Assembly: GCA_900769705.1 (NCBI GenBank)
Contig: CAAGHP010000009.1
Span: 28,934-92,933, forward strand
Length of the DNA stretch: 64,000 bases
Direction of reading: 5' to 3'
From: Alphaproteobacteria bacterium
GTDB lineage: Bacteria > Pseudomonadota > Alphaproteobacteria > RF32 > CAG-239
Both the position numbers and the translations under genes were made by a program. Of the stretch, positions 24,568 to 33,267 are shown piece by piece (positions within the stretch are counted from its first letter, which is position 1; each line of letters begins with the position of its first letter). A model generated the notes under the pieces. It was not told where the DNA came from. It saw only the letters and a program-made list of their open reading frames with translations, and made no database searches.

Positions 24568-25203
24568 ATGAGTAAAAATTCTGAAAAAGGGCGTTCAATG
24601 ATTGAAATGCTTGGTGTTTTAGCTATCGTCGGGGTGCTGAGTGTCGGCGGCATCGCTGGATATTCTAAAGCTATGGAAAAGTTTAAAATAAACAAAGCAA
24701 TAGAAGAATATAGCTATCTGATAAACGGTATGCTTGATTATGTAGAATTTGCGCAAAAATATAAATCCGACCAAACATATGTAGGTGCCACACAAATAGC
24801 GGAAGCAGCAGGTCTTATTCCGCAAACCTGGATAAGAAGAAGCGATTACGCCGTAGATGATGCCTATGGGAACTACTTGCAAGTTTATATTAACGCTTCA
24901 TCACATAATTTAGTTATAGATTTTTATTTGCAAGGAATGAGCAAAGCCGAAACCAATCAATATACACAAACATTTTCCGGCAAACTATGTACGGAAATTT
25001 TCAATAATATAGTTATTCCTTTAAATAGTGCAATTCTTAAAGCCAGCCTCTTCCGCTCAAAAAACGGAAGCAAAACATACTACGGACAATCAACCTGCTC
25101 CGGTAAAGCAAAATGTATCAGAGATATGACACTAAACGATGTACATGATACATGCAATTATTGCACCGGAGAAGACAGCTGCGCCATAACCTTATTCTTT
25201 TGA
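24568..25203 (+). CDS. Type IV prepilin-like protein 1
   Basis: A 211-residue protein. A short basic leader ends in 'KG', followed by 'RSMIEMLGVLAIVGVLSVGG', so a prepilin peptidase would cut after Gly with Glu at position +5, the class III signal rule. The hydrophobic helix continues to 'KAMEKFKINK'. The C-terminal part holds paired cysteines ('CSGKAKC', 'DTCNYCTGEDSC'), probably disulphide loops. ACGGAGG precedes the ATG. No pilus assembly genes are near; it may be a pseudopilin or surface filament subunit. Confidence 0.85.
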   Translation: MSKNSEKGRSMIEMLGVLAIVGVLSVGGIAGYSKAMEKFKINKAIEEYSYLINGMLDYVEFAQKYKSDQTYVGATQIAEAAGLIPQTWIRRSDYAVDDAYGNYLQVYINASSHNLVIDFYLQGMSKAETNQYTQTFSGKLCTEIFNNIVIPLNSAILKASLFRSKNGSKTYYGQSTCSGKAKCIRDMTLNDVHDTCNYCTGEDSCAITLFF

Positions 25204-25591
25204 TTTTCCGGTTGACTTATAGGGTGAGGCTGTTATAAAATTGGAGTGTAAACAACCTAATTTTAGAGGAAATAAAGATGAAAAATAAGCTAAGCAAAGG
25301 TCTCTCTCCGCAAATCCTAAACATCTGATTAAAGGCGCATTTTTTGCCGCTCAGCGTGTTTTTGCAGAGTTCGGCAATCACACATTCGGAAATAACACAT
25401 TCAGTAGCTACTCTATAAAGGGTTATAGATTGCTTCGCTGCGCTCGCAATGACGCCGAAAGAAACAACATCGCATTTAAGGGTTGGGATGTTGTGCGTCA
25501 ATACGCCTTAAAATTCTTCAAAACTGCGGAGAGCAGTGTAGATAAAGTGGTTTCTAGCTGCGAGAAAAATCCTAGTGTACATGGGAGGTAC
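25204..25591. other. Gap between the prepilin genes, with short-ORF debris
   Basis: Contains a short ORF with a ribosome site at 25278 (16 codons, MKNKLSKGLSPQILNI then stop), followed by stop-interrupted sequence and a 'VIASAAKQS'-type repeat at 25428-25453. The frame of prepilin 2 stays open to about 25430, so a longer N-terminus is possible but not likely. Confidence 0.45.
25428..25453. repeat. Short palindromic dispersed repeat of the 'ASAAKQS' type
   Basis: GATTGCTTCGCTGCG then CTCGCAATGAC forms an imperfect hairpin (ATTGC/GCAAT with CG-rich arms). On the minus strand it would read 'VIASAAKQS'. This kind of sequence is a well-known dispersed element in many bacterial genomes, including Rickettsiales-type palindromic elements. 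Only one copy is in this window. Confidence 0.55.
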
Positions 25592-26281
25592 ATGAATTTT
25601 TTGAGACAGCGTAAAACCGCTTTAGATGCACCGCTATATGCGGTTTCAGCCGGGCGTTCCATGATAGAAATGCTTGGCGTTTTGGTTATTATTGCCGTTT
25701 TAAAAGTCGGAGGAATCGCCGGTTATTCTAAAGCGATGCAAAAGTATAAAATAAATAAAATGCTTGATGATTATACTATGCTTATCACAAATATTTTAGA
25801 GCATTTGGACGAGTTTGAACATGTCAGTAAAAATTCTTCCCAAATAGGATTGGTCGATGTTTTACAAGCTTCCGGTATCATTCCGCCAAGCTGGAAAAAA
25901 ATGAATAGTCTTCAAATATGGGATTCCAACGGTAATTTACTCTCTTTCTATTCCTCTTTCAGCAGTTTTTATTTTATCATAAATATAGGAGGACATAGTG
26001 TTGATTCGCAAGGAACGGAAATCGCCGGAGGCTTTTCCCAAGATATTTGCTTAACCTTATTCAAAGACCTGATAAAACCTCTACACTATCCAATTACATC
26101 AATTATGATATATGGCAAGAAAGGCTATTTCTTAGCTTTCGGAGATGCTTTTTGTGACGATTATATAAAAAAATGCCTTAGCAATCTAACTCTCAGCGAG
26201 ATGAAACAGGCTTGTGAAATATGCAACGACAACACTTATTGTGAGATGAATCTTAGATTTTTTTCGACCGTATCCAGATAA
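25592..26281 (+). CDS. Type IV prepilin-like protein 2
   Basis: A 229-residue protein with a 30-residue leader, then 'GRSMIEMLGVLVIIAVLKVG' (cleavage after Gly, Glu at +5) and 'GGIAGYSKAMQKYKINK', paralogous to the gene at 24568. C-terminal cysteines recur ('DAFCDDYIKKCLSNLTLSEM', 'CEICNDNTYC'). The start at 25592 has GGGAGG only three bases upstream, a short spacing; an upstream start in the open frame cannot be excluded. A Lys inside the hydrophobic helix (VLKVGG) replaces the Ser of protein 1, unusual for a pilin helix. Confidence 0.75.
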   Translation: MNFLRQRKTALDAPLYAVSAGRSMIEMLGVLVIIAVLKVGGIAGYSKAMQKYKINKMLDDYTMLITNILEHLDEFEHVSKNSSQIGLVDVLQASGIIPPSWKKMNSLQIWDSNGNLLSFYSSFSSFYFIINIGGHSVDSQGTEIAGGFSQDICLTLFKDLIKPLHYPITSIMIYGKKGYFLAFGDAFCDDYIKKCLSNLTLSEMKQACEICNDNTYCEMNLRFFSTVSR

Positions 26282-26334
26282 CTATATACATTACATGTTA
26301 TTTATGTATTTTACTCGCTGTTTCATTTTTTACT

Positions 26335-26372
26335 AAAACCCCGCCGGAAGGGTAAAACCTGCGGCGGGGTAA
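26335..26372 (-). terminator. Terminator of pgk
   Basis: CCCCGCCG (26339-26346) pairs perfectly with CGGCGGGG (26362-26369); on the minus strand it is followed by TTTT. It lies 20 bases after the pgk stop. Confidence 0.8.
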
Positions 26373-26389
26373 AAAATCAAAAATTATGA

Positions 26390-27598
26390 TTATTTTTTCA
26401 TAATCACAACACCTGGCAATTCTTTGCCTTCCATCCATTCAAGGAAAGCACCGCCTGCGGTTGAAACGTATGTGAATTTTGTATCAACACCGGCATTTGC
26501 CAAAGCAGAAACCGTATCACCGCCGCCGGCAACAGATGTTAATTTGCCAGCTTCAGTCAAAGCTGCAGCGTATTGAGCAACTTTGTTGGTAGCGTTGTCA
26601 AAAGGCTTCAATTCAAATGCACCCAACGGGCCGTTCCAAACCAAAGTTTTGCATTCATCAAGTTTTTTGTTGATGTTTTCAATAGATTTTTTACCAACAT
26701 CGAGCAATGTGCCGTCAGCCGGAATTTTATCCAAATCATAAGTTGCGTGTTCAGCGTTTGCGGCAAATTCTTTAGCCGAAACAATATCAGACGGCAAAAT
26801 GATTTCGCAGTTATTTGCTTTTGCAGTAGCCAAAATTTCTTTAGCTGTGTCGAGCATATCCATTTGCACCAATGAGTTCTTTTCATTGATAGCGTCTACA
26901 CCCTGAACTTTCAAGAAAGTATGAGCCATACCGCCGGCAATAACCAATTTATCTACTTTTTTAACCAAATTGTTCAACAAATCCAATTTGGTAGAAACTT
27001 TAGAACCGCCGACAATAGCCATCAACGGGCGTTTCGGGTCGTTCAAACCTGTTGTCAAAGCGTTTACTTCTTCAGCCATCAACAAACCCATTGCAGACGG
27101 ACGCAATTTAGCGGCAGCCACAATAGAAGCGTGAGCGCGGTGAGCTGTTGAGAAAGCGTCAGAAACATAAACATCGGCAGGTTTAACCAATTCTGCTGCC
27201 CAAGCTTCATCGCCTTTTTTCTCTTCATTGTAATAGCGCAAGTTTTCCAACAACAAAACTTCGTCAGCTTTCATAGCTTTAACGGCGTCGGCAACTTTTT
27301 CGCCGATGCAATCGTCAACAAACACAACATGTTTGCCCAAAGCTTTTTCCAATTCCGGAGCAACGTGGCTCAAAGAATTTTTAACATCGCCCTTGCCTTC
27401 CGGACGGCCAAAGTGAGAAATAACCACAACTTTAGCGCCTTTTTCCATCAACAATTTAATGGTTGGAACCGTACGGTCAATACGAGCGGTGTTGGTTACG
27501 TGGAAATTTTCATCCATAGGCACATTCAAATCGGCGCGCAACATAACAACTTTGCCGTTCAAATTACCTAAATCTTCAATAGTTTTATATCCTTGCAT
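26390..27598 (-). CDS. pgk: Phosphoglycerate kinase
   Basis: A 402-residue enzyme with 'RADLNVPMD', 'SHFGRPEG', 'LLENLRYYNEEKKGD' and the ADP-binding 'GGGDTVSAL'. It makes ATP from 1,3-bisphosphoglycerate in glycolysis. Length is normal. The N-terminal substrate site and hinge residues are all present. It follows gap on the same strand with a 97-base gap, so the two glycolytic genes may share a transcript. Confidence 0.97.
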   Translation of the reverse strand: MQGYKTIEDLGNLNGKVVMLRADLNVPMDENFHVTNTARIDRTVPTIKLLMEKGAKVVVISHFGRPEGKGDVKNSLSHVAPELEKALGKHVVFVDDCIGEKVADAVKAMKADEVLLLENLRYYNEEKKGDEAWAAELVKPADVYVSDAFSTAHRAHASIVAAAKLRPSAMGLLMAEEVNALTTGLNDPKRPLMAIVGGSKVSTKLDLLNNLVKKVDKLVIAGGMAHTFLKVQGVDAINEKNSLVQMDMLDTAKEILATAKANNCEIILPSDIVSAKEFAANAEHATYDLDKIPADGTLLDVGKKSIENINKKLDECKTLVWNGPLGAFELKPFDNATNKVAQYAAALTEAGKLTSVAGGGDTVSALANAGVDTKFTYVSTAGGAFLEWMEGKELPGVVIMKK

Positions 27599-27695
27599 TG
27601 TTTTTCCTTACATATTCATAAAAAACTCTCCCCGCCCAAGCTAAAAGCAGCAGCACTAAGCCAACCGCTTTTCGCCTGAAACGGGGAACAAAAAA

Positions 27696-28703
27696 TTAGC
27701 CGTTTACTTTAGCCATGTGGGCAATCAAATCCAAAACTTTGTTTGAATAACCCCATTCATTGTCGTACCAGCTGATTACTTTTACGAAAGTATCTGTCAA
27801 TTGAATACCGGCTTTGGCATCAAAGATAGATGTGTGAGAATCGCCCAAGAAATCAGAAGAAACAACTGCATCTTCTGTGTAGCCCAAAATGCCTTTCAAT
27901 TCGCCTTCAGAAGCTTTCTTCATAGCAGCGCAAATTTCTTCATAAGTGGCAGGTTTAGCCAAGTTGGCTGTCAAGTCTACAACAGAAACGTCCAAAGTCG
28001 GAACACGCATAGACATACCAGTCAATTTGCCGTTCAAAGCCGGAATAACTTTACCAACAGCTTTTGCAGCACCGGTAGAAGAAGGAATAATGTTGCCGGA
28101 AGCAGCACGACCGCCTCTCCAATCTTTTGCAGACGGACCATCAACAGTTTTTTGAGTAGCGGTTGTAGAGTGAACAGTTGTCATCAAACCATCTTTAATG
28201 CCAAATGTGTCGTTCAAAACTTTGGCGATTGGTGCCAAGCAGTTTGTGGTGCAAGATGCGTTAGAAACAAACTGAGTGCCTTTAACATAAGAATCAGTGT
28301 TTACGCCGCACACAAACATCGGAGTGTCATCTTTAGAAGGTGCAGACATAACAACATATTTAGCACCGGCGTCAATGTGACCTTGAGATTTTTCTTTTGT
28401 CAGGAACAAACCTGTAGATTCTACAACATAATCAGCTTTAATGTCGCCCCATTTCAAATCTGCAGGGTTCTTTTCTGCAGTAACGCGGATAGCTTTGCCG
28501 TTTACAACCAATTTACCGTCTTTAACTTCAACAGTACCGTTGAAACGACCGTGCATTGTGTCATATTTCAGCATATAAGCCATATATTCAACATCAATCA
28601 AATCGTTAATGCCGACGATTTCAATATCATTTCTTGCCTGAGCAGCGCGGAAAACCAAACGGCCGATACGACCGAATCCATTAATACCAACGCGAACAAC
28701 CAT
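27696..28703 (-). CDS. gap: Glyceraldehyde-3-phosphate dehydrogenase
   Basis: A 335-residue enzyme with the Rossmann start 'VGINGFGRIGRLVFR', the catalytic Cys in 'SNASCTTNCLAP', 'STTATQKTVDGPSAKDWRGG' and C-terminal 'WYDNEWGYSNKVLD'. 'NDL' after the Rossmann strand suggests NAD use. TAGGAGA stands before the ATG. A GC-rich hairpin lies in its leader. Confidence 0.97.
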   Translation of the reverse strand: MVVRVGINGFGRIGRLVFRAAQARNDIEIVGINDLIDVEYMAYMLKYDTMHGRFNGTVEVKDGKLVVNGKAIRVTAEKNPADLKWGDIKADYVVESTGLFLTKEKSQGHIDAGAKYVVMSAPSKDDTPMFVCGVNTDSYVKGTQFVSNASCTTNCLAPIAKVLNDTFGIKDGLMTTVHSTTATQKTVDGPSAKDWRGGRAASGNIIPSSTGAAKAVGKVIPALNGKLTGMSMRVPTLDVSVVDLTANLAKPATYEEICAAMKKASEGELKGILGYTEDAVVSSDFLGDSHTSIFDAKAGIQLTDTFVKVISWYDNEWGYSNKVLDLIAHMAKVNG

Positions 28704-28730
28704 ATTATTATTCTCCTAAGTCAAATTGTT

Positions 28731-28748
28731 GTGCGGACAGCCCCGCAC
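28731..28748 (-). promoter_or_regulatory. Hairpin in the gap 5' leader
   Basis: GTGCGG (28731-28736) and CCGCAC (28743-28748) form a six-base-pair hairpin about 28 bases before the gap start, just above the ribosome site. It could stabilise the highly expressed message. There is no T run, so it is not a terminator. Confidence 0.4.
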
Positions 28749-28787
28749 GGGCATATAGTTTCAAAAACTGGGCTTAATTTAGCATTA

Positions 28788-28820
28788 AAGATGAAATTTT
28801 CAAGTAAAATCTTCATCTAA
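28788..28820 (-). terminator. Probable terminator of pepA
   Basis: On the minus strand AGATGAAGATTTT pairs with AAAATTTCATCT (one bulge), followed by TTTAA, four bases after the pepA stop. The T run is short, so it is weaker than others here. Confidence 0.45.
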
Positions 28821-28823
28821 AGT

Positions 28824-30236
28824 TTATAATTCATTGATAAATTGATTTATCAGTCGCACTCCGTAGCCGCTTGCGCCCTTTGGATACAGCGGTTTTGGCT
28901 CTTCAACCAAATCCATGCCGGCAATATCAATATGCGCCCACTTGGTCTCTTTTTTGACAAAGCGCTGTAAAAAACAAGCGGCGGTGCAAGAACCGGCGGC
29001 GCGTCCGCCGACGTTTTTCATATCGGCCACAGTCGAATCCATTTGTTTGTTAAACTCGGCATTCATCGGAAGCTGCCACAAAAGCTCTCCGCAATGCTCG
29101 CCGGCCATATTCAAAGCTTTTGCCAATTTGGCGTTATTGCTGAACAAACCGGCGTAACTATGTCCCAAAGCAATCACAATAGCTCCGGTCAAAGTCGCCA
29201 TATCCACAACATATTCCGGCTTATACTCCTCTTGAATATATGTCAGGCAGTCAGCCAAAACCAAACGTCCTTCGGCATCGGTATTTTGCACTTCCACGGT
29301 TTGTCCCGACATAGAACGGAAAATATCTCCCGGACGATAGGCGCTGCCGGAAGGCATATTTTCAACCAGCCCCACCACGGCGACCACATTCTTTTGCGTT
29401 TGCTGCAAAGCCAGCGACTTCATCACTGCCACCATAGCCGCAGCACCGGCCATATCCTGTTTCATATCACCCATACCGGCCGCCGGCTTAATGGAAATAC
29501 CGCCGCTGTCAAAGGTAACGCCCTTGCCTACCAGCCCAACGGCAAAATCATCGCTTTCTTTATTTCCTTTCCATTTGATAACCGCCACACGCGGCTTGTT
29601 TACCGAACCTTGAGCCACTGCCAAAGCCAAGCCGAAGCCGCGTTCTTTCATCGCTTTCTCGTCTAAAATTTTGACATCCAAACCCAGATATTCCAAACGG
29701 CGGATATCGGCGGCAAAGACTTCCGGCGTCAAATAGTTTGCCGGCTCGTTAATCAAATCGCGGGCATAGCGCACGGCGTTGGCAACGCCTGAAAGCGGCT
29801 TATAATCGGTCATATCTTTTATTCCCGTAAAAATAATTCGCTCTAATTTAGGATAAAACGATTCCGGCTTGGCCGTAAAATACTTGTCAAAGGTATATGA
29901 CGCCAGCTCTATGCCAAAAGCAAAATCACAGATCAGTTCCTCTCGGTCAATCAAATCAACCTTAACTACACGGCAGTTTTTTATGCTCTTATAAATCTTT
30001 CCGGCTAACTCAGCCATTTCCAGACCAGACATTGCTTTTTTAATAACAACTGCAACAACTTGACATCCGCCCAGATTATAGACCTTTACTCCGCTTTCCT
30101 CCGTCTGTTTTTTTACAGCATCGGCCAAAATCTGTTCTTTATCCGATAAAATGCGTACGATTTCCGCTGCTTTTTCGGCAATCAAAACCTTGTCTCCGGT
30201 GGCTTTAATATTTTTTCCGGTAATAAATTCAACCAT
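28824..30236 (-). CDS. pepA: Leucyl aminopeptidase family protein (M17)
   Basis: A 470-residue enzyme. An N-terminal alpha/beta domain (about 1-160) is followed by the catalytic domain with the M17 signature 'NTDAEGRLVLAD' and metal site 'VGKGVTFDSGGISIKP' plus 'DMAGAAAM'. It removes N-terminal residues from peptides using two metal ions, in the cytosol. All metal and bicarbonate-site residues seem present. GGAGA precedes the ATG. Confidence 0.95.
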   Translation of the reverse strand: MVEFITGKNIKATGDKVLIAEKAAEIVRILSDKEQILADAVKKQTEESGVKVYNLGGCQVVAVVIKKAMSGLEMAELAGKIYKSIKNCRVVKVDLIDREELICDFAFGIELASYTFDKYFTAKPESFYPKLERIIFTGIKDMTDYKPLSGVANAVRYARDLINEPANYLTPEVFAADIRRLEYLGLDVKILDEKAMKERGFGLALAVAQGSVNKPRVAVIKWKGNKESDDFAVGLVGKGVTFDSGGISIKPAAGMGDMKQDMAGAAAMVAVMKSLALQQTQKNVVAVVGLVENMPSGSAYRPGDIFRSMSGQTVEVQNTDAEGRLVLADCLTYIQEEYKPEYVVDMATLTGAIVIALGHSYAGLFSNNAKLAKALNMAGEHCGELLWQLPMNAEFNKQMDSTVADMKNVGGRAAGSCTAACFLQRFVKKETKWAHIDIAGMDLVEEPKPLYPKGASGYGVRLINQFINEL

Positions 30237-30366
30237 GGCAATCTCCTTTACAGCATAATATAATATTTAGTCACTTATCCAGTAATTACACTTTTTTTAT
30301 AAAAAATGGTAGACATTTTTTTATTTTATTTATATACTTTAGACAAAAGATGCGTAGGATTTAAAA

Positions 30367-31908
30367 ATGGGACAAAAAGGTAGTAAATACGCAAGAAAGC
30401 ACTTGCTGCTGCAGACTGAAACAACCGCACAGAAGTCTGAACGGCAACAGCAGGCTCTGAAAGCAAAACTCTCTGATGACAATCAGATAATCTGGGATAT
30501 ATTATGCGAGCCTAATAACTTTGAAGAAAGATTTCTTAAACTTTCATACCCTCAGCAGATTTTGATGGTGGTAACGCTGCATGATATTGTAAAAAATCAA
30601 GAAAAAAATCCGCAGCACGGCACAGCAGCCAAATTTGCCGATTTAGCCGAAGAACATTTGGAAAAAATTCATCTTTTGACTGACTCGCACATAGATAACG
30701 GCAATTTTGAACCGCTGGCCGATGATGAAAAACGTATCATCCGTATGGATTGCTATGGCAGAATAAATAAACGTCCCGACCACCAGCTGAGCCCACTATA
30801 CAAATATTTCAATACTCCTAAAAACGCCGTAACGGCCAAGTTTTCGGAATATGACTTAGATAGTTCTCCGAGCTGGCGCGTTTTCAGGCAATTTGAAAGC
30901 TTCCGCACTATCGCCTCCAAGATAAAATATTATCTTTATAAAAAACAAATAAATCCGGATGCCTTAAAAGTTATGACCGTCAATGACTACTGCGATGTGA
31001 TTTACCAAACTTTTAAGCCGAACAGCGATAATTTGGCGGCAAATTTTATTGACAGACAAAAAAATATTCGGGTGCGTTTAATTAAAACTTTTATTCGCCA
31101 TTGCGGCTCAGACTTTGAACGACAGCTTATCCGCAAAGGAAGTGACCCGCGCTGCGCTGCCTCGCTTTGCAACGCAATGAAACGTTTTGGCCAAACTGAT
31201 ATCAACACGCTGATTGTGACAGAAACCAATTATACACCGCGGATTTTAACCGATTTGAACCATGCCGGCTATGATATATCAGATATAAATGTCGGTGATG
31301 CCATTCCGCAGGCCTTCGTGAATAGGCTGATTGATGAAAATAAAGGCTTTTTGCTTTTAGCCCGCGATGAAAAAGGCGCGCCTTTGGATAAAAGCTCTTT
31401 ACCGAAGCTGGAGCTGCACCACAAACACGCCGTGCAGTTTACAGCCTGCAACGGCTATTTAGCCAGAGCAAACTATCCGCATAATCTTTTGCTGGTAGAT
31501 GCGCCGATGCACCGCAACTATTATCATTTGTTTGACGCAGTTTATAAACAAAATCAGATGAACAACTTTTATCAAAGGCTTAATGCAAACAATCCTTATA
31601 TGGTGTCTATTTTAGGTTTTAACGAGCAGGACAGTATTTATTTTGATTTTGAAAAAACCGCGGTTTTCCAAAAACGCGAAGCAGCAGACAAAGCCAATGT
31701 GGTAAATTATCTGCAAGAAATGGAACAACGCATGCAAAATGAAATTACTATTGCCGAAAAATATAATATCCCTTATAATAATACGGCAATTCAGAGCAGC
31801 AGCAACGGTTTGAACCTGCTGACCGAAAAAATGGGAAAAAATTCTGAAAATTTACAGAAGTTTTCTAAATGGCTGGCATCTCAACGTAAAAATAACAGCA
31901 GAAGGTAA
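30367..31908 (+). CDS. Unknown protein with an HNH-like motif
   Basis: A 513-residue protein without a signal peptide. It is mostly charged and helical, but residues 349-387 read like a beta-beta-alpha-metal (HNH) site: 'LELHHKHAVQF' with H351/H352, then 'YPHNLLLVD' (N373, D378), then 'MHRNYYH' (H382, H387). The spacing fits the H-H...N...H...H pattern of HNH-type nucleases. The rest is not recognised. The SUKH-like gene starts three bases after its stop. Possible roles are a nuclease effector or an RNA/DNA-processing enzyme; this is inference. Confidence 0.55.
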   Translation: MGQKGSKYARKHLLLQTETTAQKSERQQQALKAKLSDDNQIIWDILCEPNNFEERFLKLSYPQQILMVVTLHDIVKNQEKNPQHGTAAKFADLAEEHLEKIHLLTDSHIDNGNFEPLADDEKRIIRMDCYGRINKRPDHQLSPLYKYFNTPKNAVTAKFSEYDLDSSPSWRVFRQFESFRTIASKIKYYLYKKQINPDALKVMTVNDYCDVIYQTFKPNSDNLAANFIDRQKNIRVRLIKTFIRHCGSDFERQLIRKGSDPRCAASLCNAMKRFGQTDINTLIVTETNYTPRILTDLNHAGYDISDINVGDAIPQAFVNRLIDENKGFLLLARDEKGAPLDKSSLPKLELHHKHAVQFTACNGYLARANYPHNLLLVDAPMHRNYYHLFDAVYKQNQMNNFYQRLNANNPYMVSILGFNEQDSIYFDFEKTAVFQKREAADKANVVNYLQEMEQRMQNEITIAEKYNIPYNNTAIQSSSNGLNLLTEKMGKNSENLQKFSKWLASQRKNNSRR

Positions 31909-31911
31909 AAT

Positions 31912-32313
31912 ATGGTTAATTTTTCAGAACAGCTCAAAAATCAAAACCTCAGCGCCGGAGAAAAATTGGAACCGGAAGCCTTGATTGTGGCGCAAAAAAT
32001 TTTATTCGGCATGGGCTTAAACAGCATTCCACAGTCATATTCAGATTTTTTGAAGAAATATAACGGCATAAAAGCCAACGGCGCCTATTTGTTTGGGGCT
32101 ACGGTCGACGAGGAGCTGGATATCATAGATTGCAACGAACAAATGTCCAAACCGAACGGGACTTTGCTTTTGGGCTATAACGACTTTGATTTGCTGGTCT
32201 TTAATTTTTCAAATAAGCAATATCAAATTGTTGACAGAGAAGATATGAAAGTGCTAGACAGTTATCCGGAATCAGAAATGGACTATGCGCTGGCGCAAAT
32301 TTTTAATGTATAG
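31912..32313 (+). CDS. SUKH/YrhA-like protein (SMI1/KNR4 superfamily)
   Basis: A 133-residue cytosolic protein. 'IPQSYSDFLKKYNGIKANGAYLFG' and later 'LLLGYNDFDLLVFNFSNKQY' match the SMI1/KNR4 (SUKH) fold, close to YrhA-like proteins ('LP..Y..FL..YNG...NG..L.G'). SUKH proteins are common immunity partners of nuclease and other toxins, though some are housekeeping. It is tightly coupled to the HNH-like gene upstream and its 3' end meets the Sua5 gene. Confidence 0.75.
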   Translation: MVNFSEQLKNQNLSAGEKLEPEALIVAQKILFGMGLNSIPQSYSDFLKKYNGIKANGAYLFGATVDEELDIIDCNEQMSKPNGTLLLGYNDFDLLVFNFSNKQYQIVDREDMKVLDSYPESEMDYALAQIFNV

Positions 32314-32323
32314 TGAACAAAAA

Positions 32324-33265
32324 ATGAGTAATATTTATCAAAACACCTCCGAAAACATTGCCAAAGCTGCAGAAATTATCAAAAACGGCGGATTAGTGGC
32401 TTTTCCGACCGAAACGGTTTACGGACTGGGAGCCAATGTATATAACAGCAAAGCGGTTGCCAATATTTTTGCTGCCAAACAGCGGCCGCATTTTGACCCG
32501 CTTATTTCTCATATTGCGGAAATTGATTTTTTGAAAGAATATGCAGCAACAGATGAGCGTGTTTTTGCACTGGCTAAGCATTTTTGGCCCGGACCTCTGA
32601 CTTTTGTCCTACGCCGGATAGAAGAAAATCCGAGCATTGATTTGGCTTGCTCCGGATTGCGCACCCTGACCGTGCGTATGCCGCGCCACCCGATTGCCCT
32701 TGCTCTGATTAAAGCTTCCGGTGTGCCGATTGTGGCGCCTTCCGCCAACAAATATCAATCCATAAGTCCGACCACGGCTCAACATGTGGCCGACGGCTTG
32801 GGCGATAAGGTGGATATGATTTTAGACGGCGGAGCCTGCAGCGTCGGTGTAGAATCTACCATTATAGACCTGACGACCGACAAAGTTGTACTGCTGCGCG
32901 CTGGCGGCACCGCTAAAGAAGATATTGAAGAGTTTTTAAATGAAAAAGTGCTTATTTCCGCCGGTAATCCGGAACTTCCGACTGCTCCGGGGCAGCTTCT
33001 GCGCCACTATGCACCAAAGCATACTTTGCGGATTAACGCCGAAAAACCGGAAGCAGACGAATTTTATATTGGTTTCGGCAAATTAGACGGCGACTTAAAC
33101 CTCAGCCCAAGCGGCAGTTTAACCGAAGCGGCCGAAAACCTGTTCGCTTATATGAGGCTGGCCGACGCGCAGGATAAATTTACCAAAATCGCTATGGCGC
33201 CGATACCGAAAAACGGACTTGGTTTGGCAATTAACGACCGTATCAAACGCGCATCTTATAAATAG
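32324..33265 (+). CDS. L-threonylcarbamoyladenylate synthase (Sua5/YwlC)
   Basis: A 313-residue enzyme with an N-terminal YrdC domain, 'GGLVAFPTETVYGLGANVY', 'KQRPHFDPLISHI', 'WPGPLTFVLRR' and 'PSANKYQSISPTTAQHV', and a C-terminal Sua5 domain beginning near 'TAPGQLLRHYAPKH'. It makes threonylcarbamoyl-AMP for t6A37 of tRNA. I chose ATG 32324; an in-frame ATG at 32306 overlaps the previous stop. Neither has a strong ribosome site. It converges with uvrB with two bases between. Confidence 0.94.
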   Translation: MSNIYQNTSENIAKAAEIIKNGGLVAFPTETVYGLGANVYNSKAVANIFAAKQRPHFDPLISHIAEIDFLKEYAATDERVFALAKHFWPGPLTFVLRRIEENPSIDLACSGLRTLTVRMPRHPIALALIKASGVPIVAPSANKYQSISPTTAQHVADGLGDKVDMILDGGACSVGVESTIIDLTTDKVVLLRAGGTAKEDIEEFLNEKVLISAGNPELPTAPGQLLRHYAPKHTLRINAEKPEADEFYIGFGKLDGDLNLSPSGSLTEAAENLFAYMRLADAQDKFTKIAMAPIPKNGLGLAINDRIKRASYK

Positions 33266-33267
33266 CT

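Noticed and set aside
25217..25501. A 94-codon minus-strand frame containing 'VIASAAKQS'
   Set aside because: This peptide is the usual translation of a dispersed palindromic repeat; the frame is not a gene.
27801..28820. A 339-codon open frame on the + strand opposite gap
   Set aside because: It is antisense to a certain, highly expressed gene. The protein is rich in Asn, Arg, Cys and Phe with no family pattern, as expected from the reverse of a strongly codon-biased gene.
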